From assembly GCF_021295335.1 (NCBI RefSeq), contig NZ_JAIWOT010000001.1:2402501-2466500 (forward strand): a DNA stretch of 64,000 nt, read 5' to 3'. The notes under the pieces were generated by a model. It did not search any database, was not told the origin of the DNA, and worked only from the letters and a program-made list of their open reading frames with translations. Positions 18,001 to 27,584 of the stretch are shown one piece after another. The stretch is from Komagataeibacter sp. FNDCF1. GTDB taxonomy: Bacteria; Pseudomonadota; Alphaproteobacteria; Acetobacterales; Acetobacteraceae. Numbering within the stretch: the stretch's first letter is position 1; the number at the start of each line of letters is the position of its first letter. The translations under genes and the position numbers were made by a program.

Positions 18001-18194
18001 TGCTGAGCGAATTCAACCTGTTCGGTGTCTTCATGGCACCGATTGTCGTCTATGCCGTGGCCGCGCTGCCTGTCACCATGCTGCTACGCTCGCTGCTGTG
18101 GTGGTGCGGCGTCATGAAGTGGTTCTGGCATCTCGCCCTGTTCGAGGTTGCGCTATACACTTGCGTCCTCTGCCTGATGATCCTGTACATCTGA
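18000..18194 (+). CDS. DUF1656 (AaeX-like) small membrane protein (64 aa)
   Basis: Two membrane segments (about 6-30 and 40-62) and the phrase EFNLFGVFMAPIVVYAVAALP identify DUF1656/AaeX. These small proteins are encoded next to the HlyD and FUSC parts of aromatic-acid efflux systems; their precise role is not known. The ATG at 18000 is where family similarity starts. The HlyD gene follows 27 bp later. Confidence 0.88.
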   Translation: MLSEFNLFGVFMAPIVVYAVAALPVTMLLRSLLWWCGVMKWFWHLALFEVALYTCVLCLMILYI

Positions 18195-18221
18195 CTGTCC
18201 CAAAAAGGTTCGAGAATCCCC

Positions 18222-19133
18222 ATGCCTCTCTTGCGCACCCTGATCCGTGTGGTCCTGACCCTGGCGGTCGTGACGATGGCCATCGTCATGGGCGTCACCT
18301 TATGGGACACCTACATGATTGCCCCCTGGACACGTGACGGACGTGTTCGCGTCTATGTTGTTGACGTGGCGCCGGAAGTCTCGGGCACGGTGGTGCAACT
18401 GCCCGTGGTCGACAACCAGTTCGTCCACCGGGGCGACCCGCTGTTCGTGCTTGACCCCGTACGCTTCCGTCTGGCGATCCGCGAGGCACAGGCCAGGCTG
18501 GACGGGGCGCTCGAGGACCTGAAGCTCAAGCAGAATGACGCACGCCGCCGTATGGGGCTGGGTGGCATCGTCTCGGCGGAAGAGCAGGAAGTCTTCAACT
18601 CGAACGTGGCGACCCAGATCGCATCGGTCGATGCGGCGCGCGCGGCCCTTGACCTGGCCAAGCTGAACCTGCAGCGCTCCATCCTGTATTCCCCGGTCAA
18701 CGGCAACATCACCAACCTCAACCTGCGGGTGGGTGACTACGTGACCGAGGGCCATGCCCGCCTGGCGGTGATCGATTCCGATTCCTACTGGGTGAACGGC
18801 TACTTCGAGGAAACGAAGATGTGGGGCGTGCATGTGGGCGACGAGGCACGCGTCAAGCTGATGGGCTACAAGGACATCCTGCCCGGCCATGTGGTCAGCA
18901 TCGCACGTGGTATCAATGACCAGAACGGCAGGCCCGACGGGCTGGGCCTGCAGGATGTGAGCCCGATCTTTACATGGGTGCGGCTGGCGCAGCGTATTCC
19001 GGTCCGTATCCATCTGGACCACGTGCCCGACAGCGTGACGCTGGCGGCCGGCATGACCGCAACCATTAGCGTGGGCCCCCAGTCCCGTACCCAACGCGGC
19101 CGTCTGACGACATGGCTGCAAGACCACCTGTAA
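18222..19133 (+). CDS. HlyD/AaeA-type periplasmic adaptor of an efflux system (303 aa)
   Basis: An N-terminal membrane anchor (about 7-28) is followed by the first lipoyl half (VDVAPEVSGTVVQLPVVDNQFVHRGDPLFVLDP), a helical hairpin (about 85-145), the second lipoyl half (SPVNGNITNLNLRVGDYV) and a beta-barrel part. This is the AaeA/EmrA type of membrane-fusion protein that joins an inner-membrane pump to an outer-membrane channel. The partners encoded nearby are DUF1656 upstream and the NodT-type channel downstream; no pump gene is in the operon. Confidence 0.93.
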   Translation: MPLLRTLIRVVLTLAVVTMAIVMGVTLWDTYMIAPWTRDGRVRVYVVDVAPEVSGTVVQLPVVDNQFVHRGDPLFVLDPVRFRLAIREAQARLDGALEDLKLKQNDARRRMGLGGIVSAEEQEVFNSNVATQIASVDAARAALDLAKLNLQRSILYSPVNGNITNLNLRVGDYVTEGHARLAVIDSDSYWVNGYFEETKMWGVHVGDEARVKLMGYKDILPGHVVSIARGINDQNGRPDGLGLQDVSPIFTWVRLAQRIPVRIHLDHVPDSVTLAAGMTATISVGPQSRTQRGRLTTWLQDHL

Positions 19134-19148
19134 GGCGCGGGCACGATC

Positions 19149-20666
19149 ATGAACATCAATTCAGTTACCCGCCGGACCGGCCTGCTGCTGACATCGGCCA
19201 TCTTCCTGGCCGGTTGCACGGTGGGGCCCCGCTACCAGCCCGACCGGATGAAGCCACCGGCCAAGTTCACCGAGGATGACCACGCCGCCACCCCGGAGGA
19301 AATCGAGGAAACCAACAAGGAACTGAAACAGTGGTGGCATCTGTTCAAGGATCCTGAACTCGACAAGCTCATCGACAAGGCCATCGCGGGTAACTACAAC
19401 CTGCAGGTCGCGGGCCAGCGGATCATGGCGGAACGCGCCATTCGTGACGTGCAGGCATCGCAGTGGTACCCGCAGGTGGATACGCAGGCATCCGCAGGTG
19501 ACGTGCGGTATTCGATCAATATCGACAACTGGCCGCTGCGGCCCGGCAACCCTGTCAACCATCCACAGGCGTCCTACCTGGGCTATGGTTTCAGCGCCAG
19601 CTGGCAGATTGACGTGTTCGGCCGCATCCGCCGCAGCGTGGAAGCCGAAAACCGCGCGGTCGAGGAATCGATCGAGGACCGTCGTGGCGTGATGGTGATG
19701 ATGCTGGCCGAACTGGCCGGTGACTACATGATGCTGCGCGACCAGCAACTGCGGCTGGAAATCGCGAACAACAACATTCACGTGGCGCAGGATGCGTATG
19801 ACCTGACCAGCCGGCTGTACCTGGAAGGCGTGGGCAACACCATGCAGATCGCGCAGGCCAAGGCGGAGCTGGATTCACAGACCGCGGCGCGCGAACCGCT
19901 GAAAACCCATATTTCCCAGATCACGCATGCCATCGACGTACTGATGGGCCAGATGCCAGGCACGTCGGAACTGGAACTGAAAGTAGCCAAGCCGCTGCCG
20001 CCGGTGCCGGAATTCCCGTCGACCATGCCCTCCATGGTCATTGCCAACCGGCCCGACATCCGCAAGGCCGAGCGGACTTATGCCGAAGCCACGGCACGGA
20101 TTGGCGTGGCGGTGGCCCAGCTGTACCCCAACTTCACCATTCCGCTGAACTTCAACCCCAATGCATCGGCCCTGTACCAGGTGTTCCAGATGGGGGGCAT
20201 GAGCTGGCAGTTCCTGATGATGGCCTCCCTGCCGCTGATGCATGGTGGCAAATACACGTCCCAGATCCGCATGGCGCAGGCGGCGGCCGAGGCCAGCCGT
20301 CTTGCCTATCGCCAGTCCGTTCTCAACGGCTTCAAGGAAGTCGAGGATGCGATGGCCGCGTGGCATGATGACGAGGAACACACCGAACTGCTGGCCAAGG
20401 CTGCCGAAGACAGCGCCCTGGCCAGCGAGCGCGCCCGCAAGCTGTATGCCGCGGGTCTGGTCGGGTTCCTGGAAGTGCTGACCACCGAACGCACAACCCT
20501 GAACGCCCAGAATGCCGAAGCCATGGCCCGGCTGGAACGGCTGCAGGACGCCATCAACCTCTATACGGCGCTGGGCGCAGGCTGGCAGGGCATTGCCCTG
20601 ACCAATACGACCCTGCCCGTATCACTTGAAAAACAGAACATGCTGGCCCGCGCTTTCCAGCAATAA
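19149..20666 (+). CDS. NodT-family efflux outer-membrane factor, lipoprotein (505 aa)
   Basis: The N-terminus has a lipoprotein signal with lipobox L-A-G-C and acylated C23, directly followed by the family's TVGPRYQPD. The two outer-membrane-efflux repeats (about 75-270 and 285-480) make the TolC-like channel. The gene begins 15 bp after the adaptor gene. It would carry substrates of the MarR-controlled system to the outside. No terminator with a T-run is evident between its stop and the tRNA gene. Confidence 0.95.
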   Translation: MNINSVTRRTGLLLTSAIFLAGCTVGPRYQPDRMKPPAKFTEDDHAATPEEIEETNKELKQWWHLFKDPELDKLIDKAIAGNYNLQVAGQRIMAERAIRDVQASQWYPQVDTQASAGDVRYSINIDNWPLRPGNPVNHPQASYLGYGFSASWQIDVFGRIRRSVEAENRAVEESIEDRRGVMVMMLAELAGDYMMLRDQQLRLEIANNNIHVAQDAYDLTSRLYLEGVGNTMQIAQAKAELDSQTAAREPLKTHISQITHAIDVLMGQMPGTSELELKVAKPLPPVPEFPSTMPSMVIANRPDIRKAERTYAEATARIGVAVAQLYPNFTIPLNFNPNASALYQVFQMGGMSWQFLMMASLPLMHGGKYTSQIRMAQAAAEASRLAYRQSVLNGFKEVEDAMAAWHDDEEHTELLAKAAEDSALASERARKLYAAGLVGFLEVLTTERTTLNAQNAEAMARLERLQDAINLYTALGAGWQGIALTNTTLPVSLEKQNMLARAFQQ

Positions 20667-20829
20667 TATCCCCGCCTTGACCGGGCGCCACAGGATGGGC
20701 GGCCCGGCCCTGACAGACCATTTTGTGGCATTGCGTACCCTGCGCCGGCCCCGGGGCGGGACGCAATGCCAATAAAATAACGGCAGATGATTGCCCTGTG
20801 TGCAGCATATGCTACACAGACGCCATTGG

Positions 20830-20917
20830 GCGAGCTTGGCGGAATGGTAGACGCACGAGACTTAAAATCTTGCGCCCGCAACAGGGCGTGCGGGTTCGAG
20901 TCCCGCAGCTCGCACCA
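20830..20917 (+). tRNA. tRNA-Leu (anticodon UAA)
   Basis: The acceptor arms GCGAGCT and AGCTCGC pair. The anticodon stem CGAGA/TCTTG encloses the loop CTTAAAA with anticodon TAA. A long variable arm (CGCCC/GGGCG) marks a class II tRNA, the T-arm is GCGGGTTCGAGTCCCGC, and CCA is encoded (20915-20917). The accessory region begins just downstream. No second copy of its 3' end was noticed in the window. Confidence 0.97.
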
Positions 20918-21152
20918 CATCATTCATTGACTTGGTTTATTTTTCTGGACTGCTGTAATCAAGGTCCGGGTTTGCTCCACAATTTGCCATGCTATCTGGA
21001 AAATTCATTTTCTCAATGGGTTATGGAATTAATTGCGGGATTGCAAGAATTTCGTGTCCCACAATTTGCAGGTTGCCTGATCAACCCGTTCCCGATTTTC
21101 CAGATATTTATAACATGGCATGATAATGTGGCCGAAGCATCAGGTACACATG

Positions 21153-22493
21153 CTATTCGGCCGTACGGGTATCCGGTGCAAAGACCAGGCAGTACAGGCC
21201 ACCCAGGCCAAGCAAAACCGCCGATACCTGAAGAACACGATCGGTCCCGAAATCCCGTGCCATAATGGGCAGCAGCAACGTGCACAGGGACACGCACAGC
21301 CGGGTTACCGTCTGTACCAGGCCATTGCATGAAGCCCTTACCGCAACGGGAAAGAGTTCAGCCATATAGACATACTGCATGCAGCACGCGGCGGATAGCA
21401 CCAGTGCAAAGACCGCCAGAAGCAGGATCTGTATTTCGGGTGCGAATGGATGCCCCGAAGCCAGAACAAAAAGCACGAACGAGGAAATCAGGAACGTACC
21501 GGACAGAAATGCCGGTCGGGATAACCGGTCCACGATGGCACGTCCGGCAAGGGAACCGATAATGATGAATACCGCATAAATCATGCCCCCCAGATAGGCA
21601 CTGTGGATACCAAGCGCGCCAAGGATCTGGAGCAGGAACGTACCGATCCCGAAAAAAGGTACGAGCTGCGCGGTCAGGAATACAAATGCTACAACCATGC
21701 GCCGTGGTACAGGCGCCGTGGCCAGTCCACCCCATTTATGCCTGCGTTCCGGTCTGGCCGTTGGCACCGCCCTGACCTGATAACCGGGAAAATGCCGCCG
21801 TATGATCACGGCCACATCATCATGCCGCTCCTTTGTCAGAAGCCAGGAAAGGGATTCCGGCAGACGCATCCGGACACCGTAGACCAGCATTGCCGGCAGG
21901 GCACTGAACATGAGACACCATCGCCAGCCGGAACCACCCGGCGCGCACCACAGATAGCCCAGCTGGAACGAAAGCGCGAAACCGAACGTCCAGCCCACAA
22001 GCATCGTACTGAGGCGTCTGCCCCGCGCGGCAAGGGGCGAAAACTCGATCTGATAGACATTCCCGGCCACATAGTCCGCCGCCAGGGCAACCCCCAGCGC
22101 AAACCGCAGCAGGGCAAGCTGCATAACGGACGTGACCAGCCCCTGTGCAAGCGAAAAGACAATGGTCAGCATCATCCCCGACTGCAGCAGGGGTTTGCGG
22201 CCGAACCGGTCCGCGGCCTGTCCGATCACGAATGCCCCGCACAGCAGCCCGAACAGCGTGCCACTCCCCACCATGCCGCTGCCCATGGCATCCGCATGCA
22301 ACGTATCATGAACAAAAGGCATGACCGCGCCAATGCCGCCAATTACATAGCCATCACAGAACATGCCCCCCACCGCACTGAACGCCACCATGGCATGCAG
22401 CCGACCACGCGGCAGTTCGCTCACATGGCAACATGTGAGACCGGATTGCGCAGGCGGAGGCACATGGATACCCTGCCCGGACGAACAGGTCAT
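21153..22493 (-). CDS. MFS transporter, sugar-porter/AAHS-like (446 aa)
   Basis: Twelve membrane segments are evident. The loop 2-3 signature GQAADRFGRKPLL and the PESLSWLL phrase after segment 6 place it in the sugar/organic-acid porter branch of the major facilitator superfamily. The ATG at 22493 overlaps the stop of the preceding MFS gene as ATGA. It is the last gene of an eight-gene minus-strand row starting at the TonB receptor (33025), so it probably imports a substrate or exports a product of that pathway. Substrate unknown. Confidence 0.88.
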   Translation of the reverse strand: MTCSSGQGIHVPPPAQSGLTCCHVSELPRGRLHAMVAFSAVGGMFCDGYVIGGIGAVMPFVHDTLHADAMGSGMVGSGTLFGLLCGAFVIGQAADRFGRKPLLQSGMMLTIVFSLAQGLVTSVMQLALLRFALGVALAADYVAGNVYQIEFSPLAARGRRLSTMLVGWTFGFALSFQLGYLWCAPGGSGWRWCLMFSALPAMLVYGVRMRLPESLSWLLTKERHDDVAVIIRRHFPGYQVRAVPTARPERRHKWGGLATAPVPRRMVVAFVFLTAQLVPFFGIGTFLLQILGALGIHSAYLGGMIYAVFIIIGSLAGRAIVDRLSRPAFLSGTFLISSFVLFVLASGHPFAPEIQILLLAVFALVLSAACCMQYVYMAELFPVAVRASCNGLVQTVTRLCVSLCTLLLPIMARDFGTDRVLQVSAVLLGLGGLYCLVFAPDTRTAE

Positions 22494-23704
22494 GGCACAT
22501 GGACAGTCCGGTTGAGTGTTTTCACAATGGCCGGAAGCGTGAATGGCAGTACACCCACACACCCTGCAAAACCGAGGATGCCGATGGCCACCAGCGGCAC
22601 ATTCGCGTCAATCATGATACCGGCAACAGGACCACTGACGGCAAAGGCCATTCTGTCACAACCACCGGCCAGTGCGCCCGTGCGCCCGGTCGGGTCAATG
22701 GCGGCTGCCACCCCCATGAGAATGGGATAGGCAAACATGACCGCAATGAAGAAAAGGACCATGCCCCCTACGTAAACGGCCGAAGAAGACCCGATATAGA
22801 TAATGATGCTGCCAATACCGCTTGCAGTCAGTCCAATGACAAGCAGGGCCTGTCGCGACAGATAACGCGACAGCAGGGCCGAACCGGTACTCCCCAGTAT
22901 GCCTGCAAAAATACTGGTGGAAAAAACCACGGACAGCATGGCGGGAGACATGTGCAGCGCCCGTCCCGCACGTTCAGCAAAGATCCATACGGCACTCATT
23001 CCCATCGAGGACGCGACCCATAATACCAGCAGCGCCACAACCCCGGCCCGCGTCGGCACGGGAGCAGGCCGCGCGATGGAAACCGTCCCGGATGCCGCGC
23101 CCCGCAGTCCCGCCAGCGGAAGAATGCAGGGAAGCAGTACGACAGGCACCGCGGCAAATGCCAGGAATGCCGCCGGGCGCGACATCCACGTGGATGCCAG
23201 ACCGGCCACATCTATGACGGCCACCGTAACAATAACGCTTCCGGCATTGGCAAAACTGTAAATACGGTCAGGTTCTTTCGTGCCGGCACCAGCCACGAAG
23301 AATCCGCCATAAAGCAGGCCGTATCCTATGCCGGACAGGGATGAATAAATGCAGATCCGTATTATTTCAGAGTAATCGAAATACAGGATCAGGTTCGCGC
23401 AGCTTACGATTACCGCTCCCCCTGTACAGGACCATACCGGGGGAATACGGGCGCTATAGGGAGCCAGAACCATCATCAGGAACGCCATGGAGGCAATCTG
23501 GCAGAAGCTGAAAAAACCCGTATCGGTTGCCGACAGATGGGCGGAATCCGTCAGGATGCCGACCTGAACGGGCATGGTTGAGGAACCAAGATGGCCAAGT
23601 CCGGCCACGACGGCAAAAGCGATATAAGGGCCGGGACCAAAATTGTCGCGCGCCGGCAGCACCAGCCTGTCCGACTGGTCCCGTTGTGTCACAGAACCGT
23701 CCAT
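22490..23704 (-). CDS. MFS transporter (404 aa)
   Basis: The protein has about twelve membrane segments with short loops and no close match to a named subfamily that I can identify; MPVQVGILTDSAHLSATDTGFF at the N-terminal half and DPTGRTGALAGGCDRMAFAVSGPVAG near the end resemble aromatic- or amine-transporting MFS members. AGGAGG is well placed seven bases before the ATG at 23704. It is 11 bp downstream of the ornithine-cyclodeaminase-like gene. Two consecutive carriers in one row suggest different substrates or an import/export pair. Confidence 0.82.
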   Translation of the reverse strand: MDGSVTQRDQSDRLVLPARDNFGPGPYIAFAVVAGLGHLGSSTMPVQVGILTDSAHLSATDTGFFSFCQIASMAFLMMVLAPYSARIPPVWSCTGGAVIVSCANLILYFDYSEIIRICIYSSLSGIGYGLLYGGFFVAGAGTKEPDRIYSFANAGSVIVTVAVIDVAGLASTWMSRPAAFLAFAAVPVVLLPCILPLAGLRGAASGTVSIARPAPVPTRAGVVALLVLWVASSMGMSAVWIFAERAGRALHMSPAMLSVVFSTSIFAGILGSTGSALLSRYLSRQALLVIGLTASGIGSIIIYIGSSSAVYVGGMVLFFIAVMFAYPILMGVAAAIDPTGRTGALAGGCDRMAFAVSGPVAGIMIDANVPLVAIGILGFAGCVGVLPFTLPAIVKTLNRTVHVP

Positions 23705-23715
23705 GTCCTGTCCTC

Positions 23716-24720
23716 CTAACCGGTTTTCGGGCTGGCACCTGCCGTTTCCGATGCGACACGATCAAGAACATAATTGGCGGTAAACAGATCCAGATGACCG
23801 CCGCCGGAATTCTTGTACAGCGTAATCTCGTCAGCGGACTCCCTGCCCTGCGCACCACTGCACAGGTCGAACAGATCCGCCTTGATGCTGTCCGCGGTAA
23901 TCAGACCTTCATCGATCGGTATGGTCAGGTCACCGCAACGCAGTGCATTGCGCCGTTCATTGGCGAACAGTGTGGCGCGGACCACGGCTTCGCTGTCCAC
24001 TTCGCGCATGCGCGGTGTCCAGCCACCGATCAGGTCGACATGCGTACCGGGACTGAGCAGCCTGCCATGCACCAGCGGTGTTTCCGCCATCGTGGCACAG
24101 CAGATGATGTCGGCACGCGGCACGGCCTCATCGATATTCTCAACGACCTCGAATGTCCTGCCTGTCCCGAACGGGCTGTCGACCAGCATCCGCTCCAGGT
24201 CCCGTGCACGACTGGCCCGCCGGTTCCACAGGAAGACATGCCGCAGGGATGGCCGGACGGAAAGATGCGCGGTCACGGCGTAATACGCCAGGCCGCCCGC
24301 TCCGACCATGAGAAGGGCCTGGCTGTCGGGTCGCGACAGCAGGCGCGAACCCAGGGCAGAGTCGCCCGCGGTTTTCCACACCGTCAGTTCCGTTCCATCG
24401 ACAATGGCGGTCGGCGTGCCGGTCTGGCCATCAAATACCACGACAATACCCTGCGCGGAGGGAATGCCATGGGTGGGATTGTCCGGAAAGAACGTCACCA
24501 GTTTGGCGCCAAGCACCTTGCCATCCTGCCAGGCGGGCAGGAGATTGAAGGCGTTGAAGCCACCCTCTATCGGGCGGGACAGCAGCAGTTCGGGGTCGAA
24601 TTCCATCCGTTCGCGATGCGCTTCGTACAGCGCATCGGTCAGGCTGACAAAATCCGACACACGGCTCATCGTTTCGGCATCAATGAAGCGTGGGCTGGAG
24701 CGCTTCCGTGCGGCGTCCAT
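23716..24720 (-). CDS. Ornithine cyclodeaminase / mu-crystallin family protein (334 aa)
   Basis: Members include ornithine cyclodeaminase, alanine dehydrogenase (Ala-DH) and delta-1-pyrroline-2-carboxylate reductase. The NAD(P) fold is visible at MVGAGGLAYYAVTAHL, and GAKLVTFFPDNP...GIVVVFDGQTGTPTAIVDG is the family core with the substrate lysine. Beside an N-demethylase of the methylproline type, a pyrroline-2-carboxylate or imine reductase role is attractive but is inference. Its start overlaps the stop of the upstream flavoprotein gene by one base (TGATG). Confidence 0.88.
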   Translation of the reverse strand: MDAARKRSSPRFIDAETMSRVSDFVSLTDALYEAHRERMEFDPELLLSRPIEGGFNAFNLLPAWQDGKVLGAKLVTFFPDNPTHGIPSAQGIVVVFDGQTGTPTAIVDGTELTVWKTAGDSALGSRLLSRPDSQALLMVGAGGLAYYAVTAHLSVRPSLRHVFLWNRRASRARDLERMLVDSPFGTGRTFEVVENIDEAVPRADIICCATMAETPLVHGRLLSPGTHVDLIGGWTPRMREVDSEAVVRATLFANERRNALRCGDLTIPIDEGLITADSIKADLFDLCSGAQGRESADEITLYKNSGGGHLDLFTANYVLDRVASETAGASPKTG

Positions 24721-26756
24721 CACAGTGCCCTCATGAAGCGTGATCCATCCAGAATGGCGGCATGTATGTTCCGGCTCAGCACGGCGTCGCCAATGCGCCA
24801 TAAATGGAAATTGCCCTGCGGATTGTTCATGAGCATCTGCGGCTGCATACTGACAAAGGCATCGTAATCGACTTCTCCCATATTATGTGAAAACGGCCTG
24901 AGCGCCTGATAGAGCGTATCCTCGGGCAGCGTCCCCTGTTCATAGACGACCTGCGCGACTTCGCGCTCTTCCTCCCGGTCACTGTATTCCTCGCGCAATA
25001 CGGCAACCAGACCATTTCCTTCGCGATAGACGTTGGTCAGATGATAGCCGGGGGTCATGACCACATCCTGTTCACGCAGGCGTTTCATGAAATGGACGCG
25101 CGCAAGGCCACCGATTTCCTCACCGATCATCTGGTCTGGTGTAACCATTTCCACCAGGGAACCCCGTTCCGCCATGAACTGGGCCACCGTGGCCCCCTGG
25201 TGCAGGCCCGTCAGGTCAAAGAGCAGTACATTGGGTGCGGGCCGGACCTTTCCCGAAAGGATGTCCCACGAAGGGATGGCATGTTCGGCACCCTGGAACA
25301 TGGGGGGCGGCACCCTGCCACCGGTCGCGATCACAACGGCATCCGGCTGTTCCGCCATGACGGCTTCCCTGTCTGCTTCGGTACCCAGCCGGATATCAAC
25401 CCCCAGCCGCTGCACCTCCATGTTCAGCCAGCGGGTGATGCCCCCCATGTTCTCACGCCAGGACAGGGCGCGTGCCAGCTGCACCTGGCCACCCGGCTGG
25501 GGCTCGCGCTCGAACAGCACGACATCATGCCCCCGCGCCGCCGCGACCCGTGCGGCTTCCAGCCCACCGGGCCCACCACCCACCACCACCACGCGACGGG
25601 GCTGTTCCGTGCGCCCGACGTCATGGGGCAGCAGTTTTTCACGGCCGGTTGAAATGTTCTGGATACAGATCGCCCCGCCAGCATCCACCCGGTCAACGCA
25701 GTAATTCGCACCGATACACTGCCGGATCTCGTCTTCACGGCCATTGAGCATCTTGTTGACCAGGTGCGGATCAGCGATGTGCCCCCGTGTCATGGCAACC
25801 ATATCAAGATGTCCTTCGCCGACCGCGCGCGCGGCCGTTGCAAGATCCCGGATGGCGGAGGCATGAAAGACCGGGATGTCGACTTCCGTCTTGATCGCAC
25901 TGGGCAGATAAAGGAAAGCACCTGAATCATAGGACATGTCCGGCAGCATGGTCTGCAGCGAACGGAATGAATCACCGGTGCCCTGATAGACGTTCAGGTA
26001 ATCAATCAGGCCGGAATTGGCGAAGGCCACAGCAATCTTCAGGCATTCCGCTTCGTTCAGCCCGCCCCTGATCAGTTCATCCCCCACGAAGCGGATGCCC
26101 ACGATGAAGTCGTCCCCGACCCGGTTGCGAATGGCCTCGAGCACCTCCATGCCAAAACGCATGCGGTTTTCCAGACTGCCCCCGTACCTGTCCGTCCGCT
26201 GATTGACCGCAGGGGAGAGAAAGCTGTCGATGAGCTGATGCGCGGCAAGCAGAAGTTCACACCCGTCCAGCCCGCCATCCTTGAGCCGCATCGCGGCATC
26301 GGCAAACTGCTTTATGACACGACGGAAATCAAAATCTTCCATTTCTTTTGCATAACAATGGTGCTGCTGCTCCCGGTTGGCGCTGGGGCCGATCAGCGGC
26401 AGCCAGCCCCGGGTATCCCACCGGCCCCGGCGGCCAAGATGGGTGATCTGGCAGAAGACCGCGGCACCCTCGCCGTGAATCCGGTCAGCGAATTCGCGCA
26501 GATAGGGCAGGACACGATCACTGCTGACATCGATCTGGGCAAAGGACAGCGGAGAGTCCGTCGCGATTGAGGAAGACCCGCCGAACATGGTCAGCGCAAG
26601 ACCGCCACGTGCCTTTTCCTGATGATAGAGCTGGTAGCGCTCCTTGGGCATGCCATCTTCCGCGTAGCCGGGGGCGTGCGCGGTACTGAAAATACGGTTG
26701 CGCAATACAAGATGCTTGAGACGGAACGGTTTGAGCAAAGCCTGATGATCGGTCAT
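24720..26756 (-). CDS. OYE-type flavin oxidoreductase with FAD/NAD domain, DgcA/methylproline-demethylase-like, paralogue 1 (678 aa)
   Basis: Residues 1-350 form the FMN barrel ([29 protein letters not shown], then QITHLGRRGRW), followed by an iron-sulfur segment and a dinucleotide domain (VVGGGPGGLEAARVA from about 391). The family includes trimethylamine dehydrogenase, dimethylglycine demethylase DgcA and stachydrine/methylproline demethylases. The cluster cysteines are C347, C353 and C364; the second position is A350 instead of Cys. The ATG at 26756 follows GGAGGAAAG. It lies in one row with ETF-like and DgcB-like genes, its expected electron route. The substrate is likely an N-methyl amino acid. 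Confidence 0.85.
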   Translation of the reverse strand: MTDHQALLKPFRLKHLVLRNRIFSTAHAPGYAEDGMPKERYQLYHQEKARGGLALTMFGGSSSIATDSPLSFAQIDVSSDRVLPYLREFADRIHGEGAAVFCQITHLGRRGRWDTRGWLPLIGPSANREQQHHCYAKEMEDFDFRRVIKQFADAAMRLKDGGLDGCELLLAAHQLIDSFLSPAVNQRTDRYGGSLENRMRFGMEVLEAIRNRVGDDFIVGIRFVGDELIRGGLNEAECLKIAVAFANSGLIDYLNVYQGTGDSFRSLQTMLPDMSYDSGAFLYLPSAIKTEVDIPVFHASAIRDLATAARAVGEGHLDMVAMTRGHIADPHLVNKMLNGREDEIRQCIGANYCVDRVDAGGAICIQNISTGREKLLPHDVGRTEQPRRVVVVGGGPGGLEAARVAAARGHDVVLFEREPQPGGQVQLARALSWRENMGGITRWLNMEVQRLGVDIRLGTEADREAVMAEQPDAVVIATGGRVPPPMFQGAEHAIPSWDILSGKVRPAPNVLLFDLTGLHQGATVAQFMAERGSLVEMVTPDQMIGEEIGGLARVHFMKRLREQDVVMTPGYHLTNVYREGNGLVAVLREEYSDREEEREVAQVVYEQGTLPEDTLYQALRPFSHNMGEVDYDAFVSMQPQMLMNNPQGNFHLWRIGDAVLSRNIHAAILDGSRFMRAL

Positions 26757-26843
26757 CTTTCCTCCGGAAATTTTTCCCTGATCGACAAGAACAGGTATCA
26801 GCACATTCGTGGCGGCATGCATCCCGACGGGGGGGCTGTTTTT

Positions 26844-27584
26844 TCACGGCGGCCTGAAAATGCCGTTCTGCTTCAGGAAATCCCGGATCGCCTCGGCGGC
26901 CTGTCGGGGGGTGGGGTCCTGCAGCACCACATTGGCCCGCCCGGTCCGCGCGTCCCCGCCGGCGCGCAGCCGTGGCGGTCGCGCGCGCGCGGGTCCCGAC
27001 GGCCAGGCCGCGCGTTCCTGATCCGTTGCAAATGCAAAGGGTTCCGGCACGATGATGCCGCGACGCGCACGATCATAGGCAAACTGACGCGGTGGCGGCC
27101 CTGCTGCCGCCACCATCAGGACGGCAGGCATCGCCACGTGCAGGCGCTGGCGCATGCCTCCCCTTCCGGCCTGAATGACTGTTACGGCATTTTCCCGCAC
27201 GCACTCCACGGCGGCGACGTCGGCCACCAGTGCGCAGCCAAGGGCCCGGGCAAGCAGATAGGGCACCATGCCACTGCATTCCCCCTGTTCCGCCCTGTCG
27301 CCACATATGATGAGGTCCGGTACCGGCGACTGCACAAAGGACAGGATGGCGGGTGTGATCTCCACATCCCCATCAGCAGGCCCACGGACATGAAGCCGCG
27401 GCAGGCCCATGCCCAGATAGTCCCGCAATGCGGGGTCGGCCGGATTACCGACATGCAGGGCACGGGGGGTGGCTGTAATGTCCAGGGCAAGCGACAGGGC
27501 GGACACATCCGCCCGCGCGGCACGGGGCCGGCCGGAAACCGGGTGCCGGCCACGTGAAAGCAGGACCATGACATCAACCGTCAT
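26844..27584 (-). CDS. Divergent electron-transfer flavoprotein beta-subunit-like protein (246 aa)
   Basis: Overall fold features match ETF-beta (DLIICGDRAEQGECSGMVPYLLARALG corresponds to the [25 protein letters not shown] region), but the canonical signature REVDGGLE, present in the second beta subunit at 45031, is lost here (QAGRGGMRQRLHVAMPAV). The DgcB-linked ETFs of other bacteria are similarly divergent. GGAGG precedes the ATG at 27584 by nine bases. The 5' end overlaps the alpha-like gene by 11 bp. It probably accepts electrons from the flavoprotein at 24720. Confidence 0.8.
   Translation of the reverse strand: MTVDVMVLLSRGRHPVSGRPRAARADVSALSLALDITATPRALHVGNPADPALRDYLGMGLPRLHVRGPADGDVEITPAILSFVQSPVPDLIICGDRAEQGECSGMVPYLLARALGCALVADVAAVECVRENAVTVIQAGRGGMRQRLHVAMPAVLMVAAAGPPPRQFAYDRARRGIIVPEPFAFATDQERAAWPSGPARARPPRLRAGGDARTGRANVVLQDPTPRQAAEAIRDFLKQNGIFRPP

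Noticed and set aside
17934-18194. A longer 86-aa version of the DUF1656 protein starting MAAESVAP
   Set aside because: The extra N-terminal part has no family similarity; DUF1656 proteins start at the MLSEFNLFG region, which has its own ATG at 18000.
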